Source of the DNA: Mycobacterium szulgai
Lineage (GTDB): Bacteria; Actinomycetota; Actinomycetes; Mycobacteriales; Mycobacteriaceae
Length of the DNA stretch: 64,000 nucleotides
NCBI RefSeq assembly: GCF_002116635.1
Contig: NZ_LQPW01000005.1
Location: forward strand, 62,001 to 126,000
Reading direction: 5' to 3'
Shown here: in pieces, positions 52,182 to 60,250 of the stretch
Layout of the letters: every line of letters starts with the position of its first letter
Numbering within the stretch: position 1 is the first letter of the stretch
Notes under the pieces: model-generated
What the model was told of the DNA's origin: nothing
The model's database searches: none
Seen by the model: only the letters and a program-made list of their open reading frames with translations
Made by a program: the position numbers and the translations under genes

Positions 52182-53344
52182 AGTCCCAGGAATTCGGTGA
52201 TGTTGCCGCTGACGATCCGGGCTGCGTTATCCGGCCCGACGGCGTTGACCACCGCGGCCAGGGACTTTTCGGAGTAGCCGTAGGTGCTTTCGTTGTGCGG
52301 GTAGTCCGACGACCACATGACCTTGCCGATCCCGATCCGGTCAATCAGCTCCAGACCCAGCGGGTCGACCATGAAGGAGGCGCTCATGTGCTTGTCCCAG
52401 TAGTACCGGACGTCGTGCTGCAGCGGCCGGTTGAACATGTGCTGATACGACGCCACCAGGTGCTCGGCATCCTGCAACGCCCAAGGAACCCAGGCGATTC
52501 CGCCCTCGAACCAGCCGATGCGCAGGGCTGGGTGCTGATCGAGGATGCCGCCGAAGATGTACTTGGAGAACGTTTCCCGGAATCCGTCGATGTTGATCAT
52601 CATGCCGACGACCACGCTGTTGAATTCGCACGGGCTCTTGGGCGGGGTCTCGCCGATGTGGTGGGTGACCGGAACACCGGAGGCTTCGATCTCGTCCCAC
52701 ACCGCACTCATGGAAGTGCTGGCGTAGTCGATCGGATTACCCTCGTCATCCTTACCGGGGTTGAGCGGCATCAGGAACGTCCTAAGCTGCAACGCCTTCA
52801 GCTCTTCGAGCGTCCGTCGGGTTCCTTCCGGATCCCACCAGTTGATCAGTCCGGCGCCGTAGAAGTGACCGTTGGAGCGTTCCTGGAGTTCGGCGATGTA
52901 TTCGTTGTAGATGCGGAACGCGAGTTCGCGAAGCTTCTTGTCCGGGTAGTGAAATAGCGCCAGCACTGCGTTGGGGAATGCGAGTTCCTTTTCGACGCCA
53001 TCGTCGTGCAGCTCCTGGATGCGGGCCTCGATGTTGGTGCTGGCGGCGCCGGGCAAGTCGTCGTATTGCATGAGCACCGCGCTGAAGTCGCCGGGCAAAA
53101 ACGATTGCCCCTTGCGCCCCACTTGGTAGGCGCCGTCCTCGTACCAGATGCGTGGCGCCTTCTCCTTGAGGTCATCGGGAAAGCGTTCGTAGAAGATATC
53201 GGCGGCCAGGGAGATGTGGTTGTCCGCGGAGAAGACGACCGTCCCTTCGGGCAAACCGACGTCGCTGCCGTCGGCGTGACCGCGGCGATCCTTCGGTGCG
53301 CCAAAGCCTTCGGGCGGGTAGAGCGAAACGGTCGGCGTCGACAT
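52178..53344 (-). CDS. Amidohydrolase-2 family metal-dependent hydrolase
   Basis: A 388-residue TIM-barrel hydrolase. ATG 53344 is preceded by GGAGGGG; the long upstream frame overlaps the P450 gene and is rejected. It has GTVVFSADNHISLAADIF near residue 35, VPVTHHIGETPPKSPCEFNS with metal His residues, HPALRIGWFEGGIAWVPWAL and KVMWSSDYPHNESTYGYSEK with the catalytic Asp. It is the fourth TIM-barrel amidohydrolase of this type in the window. It may open a ring or cleave a C-C bond after P450 hydroxylation; 38 bp separate it from the P450 gene. Confidence 0.93.
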   Translation of the reverse strand: MSTPTVSLYPPEGFGAPKDRRGHADGSDVGLPEGTVVFSADNHISLAADIFYERFPDDLKEKAPRIWYEDGAYQVGRKGQSFLPGDFSAVLMQYDDLPGAASTNIEARIQELHDDGVEKELAFPNAVLALFHYPDKKLRELAFRIYNEYIAELQERSNGHFYGAGLINWWDPEGTRRTLEELKALQLRTFLMPLNPGKDDEGNPIDYASTSMSAVWDEIEASGVPVTHHIGETPPKSPCEFNSVVVGMMINIDGFRETFSKYIFGGILDQHPALRIGWFEGGIAWVPWALQDAEHLVASYQHMFNRPLQHDVRYYWDKHMSASFMVDPLGLELIDRIGIGKVMWSSDYPHNESTYGYSEKSLAAVVNAVGPDNAARIVSGNITEFLGL

Positions 53345-53382
53345 GACGGCCCCTCCATTCGGATCGGCGTTTTCGAAGGTAG

Positions 53383-54615
53383 TCACCAGGTGACCGGCAG
53401 CTCGTACACTCCGTACGCGAGCCGGTCGTGCTTGAACGGGATGTCGGCGACCGGCACGGCCAGGGCCAACGTGGGTACGCGGCGCAAAAGCGTGCGGTAG
53501 ACGATCTGCAGCTCGGCGCGGGCCAATTGCTGGCCCACACATTGGTGCCTGCCGTAGCCGAATGCGACGTTGCGGTCAGCCCCCGAGCGATGCAGGTAGA
53601 GCCGGTCGGGTTCGGTGAAGGCATTCGGATCCCAGTTGGCCGGCGCCAGGTCGATGATGATGCCATCGCCGGCGCAGATGGTTTCGCCGGCGATGTGGAT
53701 ATCTTCGAGCGCCACGCGACGCTGGCCGTTCTGGATGATGCTGAGGTAGCGCAGCAATTCTTCGACGGCGTTGGCGACGATCTTGGGGTCTTCGGCCTCG
53801 CGTAGGACAGCGGCCTGGTCCGGATTTTCCAGCAGCGCAAGCACTCCCAGGCCGATCATGTTGGCGGTGGTCTCGTGCCCGGCGATCAGCAGGCCGGTAC
53901 TGAGTTGCGCGGCCTCCTTGACGCTGAGCTCGCCGGCCTTGACTCGCTCGGCCAGATCGGAGACGGCATCTTCTGATGGCGCCGCCATCTTGGCCTCGAC
54001 CAGCTGGGCCAGGTATTTGTGCAGGCTTATCGCGCCTTTGACGGTGTCCTCACCGGTGGCGTAGCGCGCCAGCCCCACGTTGGCGTGCTGCTGGAACATC
54101 GCGGCGTCCTGGTAGGGCACCCCCAACAGTTCGCTGATCACCAGCGACGGCACCGGCAGCGCCAGTGCGGTGACGATGTCGGCCGGCTGCGGTCCGGCCA
54201 GCATCGCGTCGATGTGGTCGTCGGTGATCTCTTGGATGGTCGGGCGCAGGCCCTCAACTCGCTTGAAGGTGAACGGTTTTGACAACATGCGGCGGAATCG
54301 GGTGTGCTCTTCACCGTCCGCGGTGAAGACCGAACGTGGGCGCTTGTGCACCGTGGACAACATGCCCGCGTTCCAGTGTGGAAACCCCGGTGTCCGGTCG
54401 TCCACGCTGACCCGGGAATCGGAGAACAGTTCGCGGCATTCCTCGTAGCCGGTGATGAGCCACGGCGTGCTGCCGTCCCAAATCCGAACTCGGCTGAGCG
54501 GCTTGGCTGCTGCCAGCGCCATGACGTCCGGCGGTGGGGCGAACGGGCAGCCTGCCGCCCGGGCCATCGGGTACTCCGGGATGTCGGTTGTGGTCGTTGC
54601 CAATGTGTCGGACAC
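53383..54615 (-). CDS. Cytochrome P450, CYP105-like
   Basis: A 410-residue P450 starting at GTG 54615; its Shine-Dalgarno lies in the last codons of the ferredoxin gene. The N-terminus (YPMARAAGCPFAPPPDVMAL) and sequence around FGYGRHQCVGQQLARAELQ (haem loop) resemble the CYP105/107-type actinobacterial P450s. The I-helix motif is GLLIAGHETTANMIG and ExxR is in EELLRYLSIIQNGQRRV. It forms a unit with the ferredoxin encoded 3 bp upstream. It probably performs the first hydroxylation in this operon's pathway. Confidence 0.95.
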   Translation of the reverse strand: MSDTLATTTTDIPEYPMARAAGCPFAPPPDVMALAAAKPLSRVRIWDGSTPWLITGYEECRELFSDSRVSVDDRTPGFPHWNAGMLSTVHKRPRSVFTADGEEHTRFRRMLSKPFTFKRVEGLRPTIQEITDDHIDAMLAGPQPADIVTALALPVPSLVISELLGVPYQDAAMFQQHANVGLARYATGEDTVKGAISLHKYLAQLVEAKMAAPSEDAVSDLAERVKAGELSVKEAAQLSTGLLIAGHETTANMIGLGVLALLENPDQAAVLREAEDPKIVANAVEELLRYLSIIQNGQRRVALEDIHIAGETICAGDGIIIDLAPANWDPNAFTEPDRLYLHRSGADRNVAFGYGRHQCVGQQLARAELQIVYRTLLRRVPTLALAVPVADIPFKHDRLAYGVYELPVTW

Positions 54616-54618
54616 GCC

Positions 54619-54813
54619 TCACTCCTCGATCTGGATCGCCATCGCCGGACACAGGGCGGCAGCCCTGCGGGCGCCGTCGGCATGTTCGGCGGGCGGGTGG
54701 TCGTTGAGCAGTACCACGACGCCGTCCTCGTCGCGCTGGTCGAAGATTTCCGGAGCGTTCATGACGCAGTTGCCCGATGATGCGCAGATATCCTGGTTAA
54801 CAGTCACTTTCAT
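54619..54813 (-). CDS. Ferredoxin (P450 redox partner)
   Basis: A 64-residue ferredoxin; ATG 54813 is family-typical, 14 bp after the TetR stop. The cluster motif is CASSGNCVMNAPEIF with LCPAMAI, that is C-x2-S-x2-C and C-P. Here the fourth position is Ser, a variant seen with actinobacterial P450 ferredoxins. It precedes its P450 gene, unlike the two other pairs, where the ferredoxin gene follows. Confidence 0.93.
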   Translation of the reverse strand: MKVTVNQDICASSGNCVMNAPEIFDQRDEDGVVVLLNDHPPAEHADGARRAAALCPAMAIQIEE

Positions 54814-54827
54814 CTTCGCGAGTCCAT

Positions 54828-55484
54828 TCACTCCTGTGGGGTCACCGGCGCCAGCCACAGGCCCACGATCGCGTCGATGAGGCCGGTCGCCGCGGCCTGC
54901 CACGAACGCCGGGGCACCGACGTGCCCGCCGCGAGCGCGCGCTCAAGGTCAGCGCAGGTATGCATTAACAGGTTGCGCGCCATGATGTTTCGCTCGAAAC
55001 GGACATCGATCGGCAGATCGGGCAGGCAGCTGTTGATGCCGTCGATGACCTGAACCAACGACGGGGAGCTGAGCGCATCTTTGACGATGATGTTCTGGTA
55101 GGCGGGATCGGTCATTGCCTGCGCGGCAAAACGCGCATACCAGGTGGGGTTGCCGAGTGCGGCCAAATGGTCGGTGAGCGGCCGCACCAGGCAGGCCACC
55201 CAATCCCGCATCTGCGCCGATTCGGGCAGCGCGGCCACCATTTGCTCGCGCAGCTCTTCGACGGGGCCGCGATGCTTCTGCTCGATCGCGCGGACCAGGT
55301 CGGCCTTGGTACCGAAGTGATAGCCGACCGCGGCGTTGTTGCCCTGGCCTGCGGCCTCGCTGACCTGTCTGTTGGACACCGCGAACACGCCGTGCTCGGC
55401 GAATAGCCGCTCGGCGGCCACCAGGATTGCCTCCTGGGTGGAATTGGCCCGCTCGCTGCGCACCGCCCGACCAAGTGTGGTCAT
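54828..55484 (-). CDS. TetR family regulator heading the P450-CoA-transferase operon
   Basis: A 218-residue regulator; ATG 55484 is preferred to TTG 55496. The helix-turn-helix region is LFAEHGVFAVSNRQVSEAAG then QGNNAAVGYHFGTKADLVRA. The C-terminal half includes WVACLVRPLTDHLAALGNPT and a helical ligand domain. An inverted repeat lies 27 bp upstream of its start and recurs at 57279, so it probably represses its own eight-gene operon and the SDR unit. The gene is the first of the operon that runs to 46632. Confidence 0.93.
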   Translation of the reverse strand: MTTLGRAVRSERANSTQEAILVAAERLFAEHGVFAVSNRQVSEAAGQGNNAAVGYHFGTKADLVRAIEQKHRGPVEELREQMVAALPESAQMRDWVACLVRPLTDHLAALGNPTWYARFAAQAMTDPAYQNIIVKDALSSPSLVQVIDGINSCLPDLPIDVRFERNIMARNLLMHTCADLERALAAGTSVPRRSWQAAATGLIDAIVGLWLAPVTPQE

Positions 55485-55510
55485 TACGCCAGTCAACCGC
55501 GCGCTAGCGT

Positions 55511-55534
55511 ATTAAGTCAAGCGATTGATTTAAT
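55511..55534. promoter_or_regulatory. TetR operator candidate, ATTAAGTCAA-N4-TTGATTTAAT
   Basis: Two 10-bp arms with one mismatch around a 4-bp centre, 27 bp upstream of the TetR start. The arms are unusually A+T rich for this genome. A near-identical copy at 57279-57302 makes chance unlikely. Confidence 0.75.
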
Positions 55535-55543
55535 AGCGTCGCC

Positions 55544-55573
55544 GCCGAGCGTCACGCCACAGTCACGCTCGGC
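55544..55573 (-). terminator. Hairpin after the SDR unit
   Basis: Perfect 9-bp arms GCCGAGCGT and ACGCTCGGC around a 12-bp loop, just downstream of the minus-strand SDR stop at 55593 and before the TetR operator. It forms the first part of the 61-bp dispersed repeat. It should separate the SDR unit from the TetR operon. Confidence 0.6.
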
Positions 55574-55605
55574 GCCGAACGCGACTGCAGCATCACTTTC
55601 GGCGG
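55545..55605 (+). repeat. Copy B of the 61-bp dispersed repeat
   Basis: Identical at 52 of 61 positions, without gaps, to 14511-14571. This copy keeps the full hairpin. It overlaps the last 13 bp of the SDR gene. Confidence 0.6.
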
Positions 55606-56429
55606 CCCTCCCGCGGCTGGAAGCGTGCCGTCATCGGACCGACGACACGTTGATACCCCGCAGGGAAAGCTCGCACGAGCAACTCGATGGCCCTGGCGTC
55701 CGGGCCGACCACCACGCGTGCCTTCTTCTTGCGCACCGCCTTGAGGATGATCCGCGCTGCGCTCTCGGGGCTGGTGATGGCGACCTTGTTGAACGATCGG
55801 ATCCCGAATTCCATGTCCACGCCTTCGGCGTGCCCGGCATTGCGTGCGATCGCGGTCTTGACGTAGCCCGGATGCACGACCGTGACAGCGACGGGGTGAC
55901 CGGCAATGGCCATCTCCTGGCGAAGCGCCTCGGTGAATCCGCGGACCGCGAATTTGGCCGAGTTGTAAGCGGCTTGCCCCGGCACGCCTAACAACCCGAA
56001 CATGCTCGACATATTGACGACGTGCCCGTCGCCCGAAGCGATCAGATGCGGCAGAAACGCCTTCGTCCCGTTCACCACCCCCCAGAAGTCGACGTCCATC
56101 ACCTTCTCGATGTCCTTGAAGCCGCTGACTTCGATGTCGCCGAGAAAAGCGATGCCGGCGATGTTGTAGATCTGGTTGACCGTCCCGAAGTGCCCGTTGA
56201 CGGTGTCGGCGTAGGCGAGGAACGCCGCACGCTCGGCGACGTCGAGCCGATCCGACCGGACCTGCGCGCCGATGCTCGCGACAAGTTCCTCCGTCTGGCC
56301 TAGCCCGTCGGCGTCGACATCACTGATCGCCAGCCGCGCACCCGAGCGGGCCAGTTCCACCGCGAGAGCCCGGCCGATGCCCGAACCGGCGCCGGTGACC
56401 GCGGCCACCTTTCCACTGAATCCCTTCAT
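55593..56429 (-). CDS. Short-chain dehydrogenase/reductase, SadH-like
   Basis: A 278-residue SDR starting at ATG 56429, 10 bp after the preceding SDR gene's stop. Motifs: AAVTGAGSGIGRALAVELAR, IYNIAGIAFLG (with I-Y-N instead of V-N-N), Ser in NMSSMFGLLG, AYNSAKFAVRGF, and HPGYVKTAIARNA. The C-terminal AARIILKAVRKKKARVVVGP then DARAIELLVRAFPAGYQRVV is typical of the SadH-like group acting on long or bulky alcohols. Second gene of a two-gene unit. Confidence 0.93.
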   Translation of the reverse strand: MKGFSGKVAAVTGAGSGIGRALAVELARSGARLAISDVDADGLGQTEELVASIGAQVRSDRLDVAERAAFLAYADTVNGHFGTVNQIYNIAGIAFLGDIEVSGFKDIEKVMDVDFWGVVNGTKAFLPHLIASGDGHVVNMSSMFGLLGVPGQAAYNSAKFAVRGFTEALRQEMAIAGHPVAVTVVHPGYVKTAIARNAGHAEGVDMEFGIRSFNKVAITSPESAARIILKAVRKKKARVVVGPDARAIELLVRAFPAGYQRVVGPMTARFQPREGRRK

Positions 56430-56439
56430 GGCGTCAGTA

Positions 56440-57252
56440 TCAGCCCTGTTGCTTGCGGGACCGAATCACCTTGCCAGCGACCGTCCCCCCGTCCACCGGC
56501 AGCACCGTTCCGGTGACGTAACGCGACCGGTCGTTGGCGAAATACAACGCCGCCTCGGCGATGTCGTCGGGGGTGCCCTCGCGCTTTAGTGGGCGGTCAT
56601 CGCGCATCGTCTGACGAATCTTGGCCTCGAACCGCTTGAGCTCCTCGGGGTTCATGTTCTCCGCCGACTTCGACACCAGCGGGGTTGGGATGTTGCCCGG
56701 CGCGATGGCGTTCACCCGAATCTCGTAGTGCGCCAACTCAATTGCCGCGCATTTGGTGAACTGGATGACGGCGGCTTTCGATGCTCGGTAGGTCATCACG
56801 CCGCCGCCGGCCTGGATGCCGCCGATCGAGCTCACATTGATGATCGATCCTCCGCCGTTGGCGGCCATGTGTCGGGCGGCATCCCGCGTGCCCGCCATCA
56901 CGCCCAGCACGTTGACCGCCATGACGCGGTGGAAGTCGGCCAGATCGTCGTTGAGGAATCGGTTGTGCATGGTTCCCGAGATCCCGGCGTTGTTCACCAT
57001 GACGTGCAAGCCTCCGAACTGTGCGACGGCAGCTTCGACCAGCGCCCCGACCTGTTCGGGGTCGGAGACATCGGCGCGCCGGAACATCGCGTTGGGCCCC
57101 AGCGCAGCGGCCAGGCCCGCACCGTGGTCTTGCTCGACGTCGGCGACCATCACCCGAGCGCCCTCGGCAACGAAGCGCTCCACGATGCCGCGTCCGATCC
57201 CGGACGCCCCGCCGGTGACCACGGCAACCTTGCCGGCCATTTCGTTGACCAC
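56440..57252 (-). CDS. Short-chain dehydrogenase/reductase
   Basis: A 270-residue SDR; GTG 57252 or ATG 57240 could start it. Motifs: VVTGGASGIGRGIVERFVAE, VNNAGISGTMHNRF, Ser in NVSSIGGIQ, TYRASKAAVIQFTK, PGNIPTPLV and VTGTVLPVDGGTVAGKV. A second operator copy at 57279-57302 lies just upstream, so this unit is probably controlled by the TetR protein at 54828. It is divergent from the LuxR-type gene by 88 bp. Confidence 0.93.
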   Translation of the reverse strand: MVNEMAGKVAVVTGGASGIGRGIVERFVAEGARVMVADVEQDHGAGLAAALGPNAMFRRADVSDPEQVGALVEAAVAQFGGLHVMVNNAGISGTMHNRFLNDDLADFHRVMAVNVLGVMAGTRDAARHMAANGGGSIINVSSIGGIQAGGGVMTYRASKAAVIQFTKCAAIELAHYEIRVNAIAPGNIPTPLVSKSAENMNPEELKRFEAKIRQTMRDDRPLKREGTPDDIAEAALYFANDRSRYVTGTVLPVDGGTVAGKVIRSRKQQG

Positions 57253-57278
57253 ATGACGAGTTAATCGGCGATGACCTC

Positions 57279-57302
57279 ATTAAGTCAAGCAGTTGATTTA
57301 AG
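57279..57302. promoter_or_regulatory. TetR operator candidate, ATTAAGTCAA-N4-TTGATTTAAG
   Basis: Matches the site at 55511 in 21 of 24 positions, including the first two bases of the spacer. It lies between the divergent SDR and LuxR-type genes, 27 bp from the SDR GTG and 38 bp from the LuxR GTG, so it may affect both. Confidence 0.75.
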
Positions 57303-57340
57303 ACGCTTCAGGATGAAATGGGTAAGGTCAAAACACAATC

Positions 57341-60139
57341 GTGACCGACACAGATCGAGCATTGCCCTTGCGGGGTCGGCGCGCGGAATGCGCGGCCCTG
57401 CAACGGTTGACGTCGTTGGCCCGCTCCGGCCAGAGCCAGGTGCTCGTCCTGCGCGGCGAGGCCGGCATCGGCAAGACCGCGCTCCTTGACTTCGTGTTCG
57501 AGAACGCATCGGGTTTCCAAAAAGCGCGGGTCGCGGGTGTCGAGTCCGAGATGGAGCTCGCCTTCGCTGGGTTGCATCAGCTCTGCGCGCCGTTGCTGGA
57601 CTGCAGTGATGCGCTACCGGCTCCGCAGCGCGACGCGCTGGACGTCGCGTTCGGTCGCAAAGCCGGATTGCCGCCGGATCGATTTCTGGTCGGCCTGGCC
57701 GTCCTGACTTTGATCGGCGCCGCGACCGAACGCCGGCCGCTGATTTTCGTAGTCGACGACGCGCAGTGGATCGACCGCGTCTCGGCCGAAACACTCGCTT
57801 TCGTAGCGCGACGGCTGATCGCCGAGCCCGTCGCCATCATCTTCGCAGTGCGCGACGGCTTCCAAAACGGGCGGGCCGATGAGCTCGCCGGCCTGTCGGA
57901 GCTGACCATCGCCGGCCTGGCCGCCGGCGACGCGCGCGCCTTGCTGGACTCGGTCGTGCTGGGCCGACTCGACAACCAGGTGCGTGACCGCATCGTCGCC
58001 GAAACGCGGGGAAATCCGTTGGCCCTGCTGGAATTGCCGAAAGGCCTTACCGTCGAGGAGCTGGCGGGAGGCTTCGGGCCACCGGATGCGCGACCCCTGG
58101 CCGGGCAGATCGAGCAGACCTTCCTGCGCCGGATCCAAACGCTGCCCAGCCACACCCAGCAGCTGTTGCTCACCGCCGCCGCGGAGCCGGTCGGTGATGC
58201 CGCGCTGCTGATGCGTGCGGCCGAAAATCTGGGAATCTCACCCGATGCCGCGTCGGGTGCCGAAGCCGCGGGACTGATTGACGTCGGAACCCGGGTTCGG
58301 TTCCGGCATCCCCTGGTGCGTTCGGCGGCATACCGCGCCGCGGACCTCATGCAACGCCGGCGTGCCCATCGTGCGCTTGCCGAGGCCACCGACTCCGAGT
58401 CCGATCCCGACCGGCGTGCCTGGCACCTCGCCATCGCGGCAGCGGCGCCCGACGAGTCGGTAGCCCGCCAACTCGAGCACTCGGCCGAACGCGCGCAAGC
58501 CCGAGGCGGTGTGGCCGCGGCGGCCGCCTTCCTGGAGCGCGCGACTCAGCTGACCGCGGACCCGGTTCGCCGCGGCGCCCGGGCACTGGCCGCCGCCCAG
58601 GCCAAGCGCGACGCAGCGGCCTTCGACGCCGCCGATGACCTGTTGACTACTGCGGAATCCGCGACGCTCGACGAGTTGCAGCGGGCCACGGTTGCGCAAT
58701 TGCGTGCGCAGATCGCCTTCGCCCGCAGCCGCAGCGGTGACGCGGACGCACCGACGGTCTCCGACTCTGCCGCCGGATTGCTCGATGCCGCCAAAAAGCT
58801 TGAGGCACTTGATGATGAGCAATCGCGTGAAACATATCTGGCTGCCGTCGGGGCGGCGCTGTTCGGCGGCCGGTTGTGCCCGCACGGTGGCATCACCATG
58901 ACGGCGACGGCCGCCCGTTCGGCACCGCCAGGGCCAAAACCCGCCCGGCCGGTCGATTTGCTGCTCGACGGCATCACGCTGCGGGTTACCGACGGCCACG
59001 CGGCCAGTATGTCGGCCCTGCGCCAGGCGCTGAGCCTGATCCAGGCGCAGGCCGAGCACAGCGCCGGCGACATCATGGGCTGGTTCTGGCAGGCCTTTCC
59101 CATCGTGCAGGAGTCCGCGGCCCATGAACTGTGGGACGACGACGTCTGGCATCGACTTGCCACCCACGCGGTGCGGCTGGCACGCGATGCGGGCGCGCTT
59201 GCCGTGCTCCCGCTTGCTTTGGTCTACCGCGCCGGCGTGCACGCGCAGGCGGGCGAATTTTCCGCGGCGTCGGCTTTGATCGAGGAGGCCAACGCCATCA
59301 CGGCCGCGACCGGTTACGCACCGCTGAAATACCACTCGGTGCTGTTGGCAGCGTTGCGCGGGGTCGAGACGGAGGCCATGAGCCTGATCCAAACCGCGAT
59401 TGCCGACGGGGTCGCCAGGGGCGAGGGCCGAATAATCGGATTGACGGGTTACGCCAAGGCCGTGCTGTACAACGGCCTGGGCCGCTACGACGACGCCTTC
59501 AACGCTGCCCGGCAGGCATGCGAAGACGAGGACTTGGGCCTGTTCGGCTGGAGCCTTATCGAACTGATCGAAGCCGGCGTTCGAAGCGGTGATCCGCAGG
59601 TCGCGCGCGATGCGCTCGGCCAGCTCGAAGAGCGGGCGCGCAGTAGCGGAACCGATTGGGCGGCAGGCGTTTTGGCTCGTTCTCGAGCCTTGTTGGCCGA
59701 CGACCGGGTAGCCGAACGCGACTACCTCGAGGCCATCGACAAGCTCGGGCGGACCCGGATCGTCGTCCACCTCGCTCGCGCACGCCTGCTCTACGGAGAA
59801 TGGCTGCGCCGCTGCAATCGCCGCGTCGACGCCCGCGAACAGTTGCACACCGCCCATGAGATGTTCGCGCGCATGGGTGCCGAGGCCTTCGCCGAGCGCG
59901 CCCGGCGCGAGCTGCTGGTCACCGGCCAGAAGGTGAGCAAGCGCTCGATGGTGTCGGCAGGCGAGCTGACGGCCCAGGAGGCGCAGATCGCCAAGCTGGC
60001 CGGCGAAGGACTGACCAACCCCGAGATCGCTGCGCAGTTGTTCATCAGCACCCACACCGTGGAGTGGCACCTGCGGAAGGTGTTCGCGAAGCTGGGCATA
60101 AAGTCACGTCGGCAACTGCGTGGCGTGGCCATCGACTGA
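57341..60139 (+). CDS. Large LuxR-family (LAL/MalT-like) ATP-binding regulator
   Basis: A 932-residue regulator starting at GTG 57341. The N-terminal AAA/STAND ATPase has Walker A LRGEAGIGKTALLDF and Walker B LIFVVDDAQWIDRV. A long alpha-helical middle part (about 350-850) of TPR-like Ala-rich repeats follows. The C-terminal helix-turn-helix is GELTAQEAQIAKLAGEGLTN then PEIAAQLFISTHTVEWHLRK, with the LuxR signature. Such LAL regulators activate catabolic or secondary-metabolite operons on binding an inducer. It is divergent from the SDR unit and shares an operator region with it. Confidence 0.94.
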   Translation: MTDTDRALPLRGRRAECAALQRLTSLARSGQSQVLVLRGEAGIGKTALLDFVFENASGFQKARVAGVESEMELAFAGLHQLCAPLLDCSDALPAPQRDALDVAFGRKAGLPPDRFLVGLAVLTLIGAATERRPLIFVVDDAQWIDRVSAETLAFVARRLIAEPVAIIFAVRDGFQNGRADELAGLSELTIAGLAAGDARALLDSVVLGRLDNQVRDRIVAETRGNPLALLELPKGLTVEELAGGFGPPDARPLAGQIEQTFLRRIQTLPSHTQQLLLTAAAEPVGDAALLMRAAENLGISPDAASGAEAAGLIDVGTRVRFRHPLVRSAAYRAADLMQRRRAHRALAEATDSESDPDRRAWHLAIAAAAPDESVARQLEHSAERAQARGGVAAAAAFLERATQLTADPVRRGARALAAAQAKRDAAAFDAADDLLTTAESATLDELQRATVAQLRAQIAFARSRSGDADAPTVSDSAAGLLDAAKKLEALDDEQSRETYLAAVGAALFGGRLCPHGGITMTATAARSAPPGPKPARPVDLLLDGITLRVTDGHAASMSALRQALSLIQAQAEHSAGDIMGWFWQAFPIVQESAAHELWDDDVWHRLATHAVRLARDAGALAVLPLALVYRAGVHAQAGEFSAASALIEEANAITAATGYAPLKYHSVLLAALRGVETEAMSLIQTAIADGVARGEGRIIGLTGYAKAVLYNGLGRYDDAFNAARQACEDEDLGLFGWSLIELIEAGVRSGDPQVARDALGQLEERARSSGTDWAAGVLARSRALLADDRVAERDYLEAIDKLGRTRIVVHLARARLLYGEWLRRCNRRVDAREQLHTAHEMFARMGAEAFAERARRELLVTGQKVSKRSMVSAGELTAQEAQIAKLAGEGLTNPEIAAQLFISTHTVEWHLRKVFAKLGIKSRRQLRGVAID

Positions 60140-60250
60140 GTACACGGCTCCCCCATTGCGGCGGCACGGCACCACCAGCTTTGTTGGAAATGGCGCTAGA
60201 ATTGGCCGGCTTTGGCGCAACAACCTGCCATTTTCTGCTAGGGGGGTCTA

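Noticed and set aside
58238..60070. A 610-codon open frame on the minus strand inside the LuxR-type gene
   Set aside because: It is antisense to a gene with clear ATPase and LuxR motifs; long antisense frames are expected at this G+C content and the translation matches no family.
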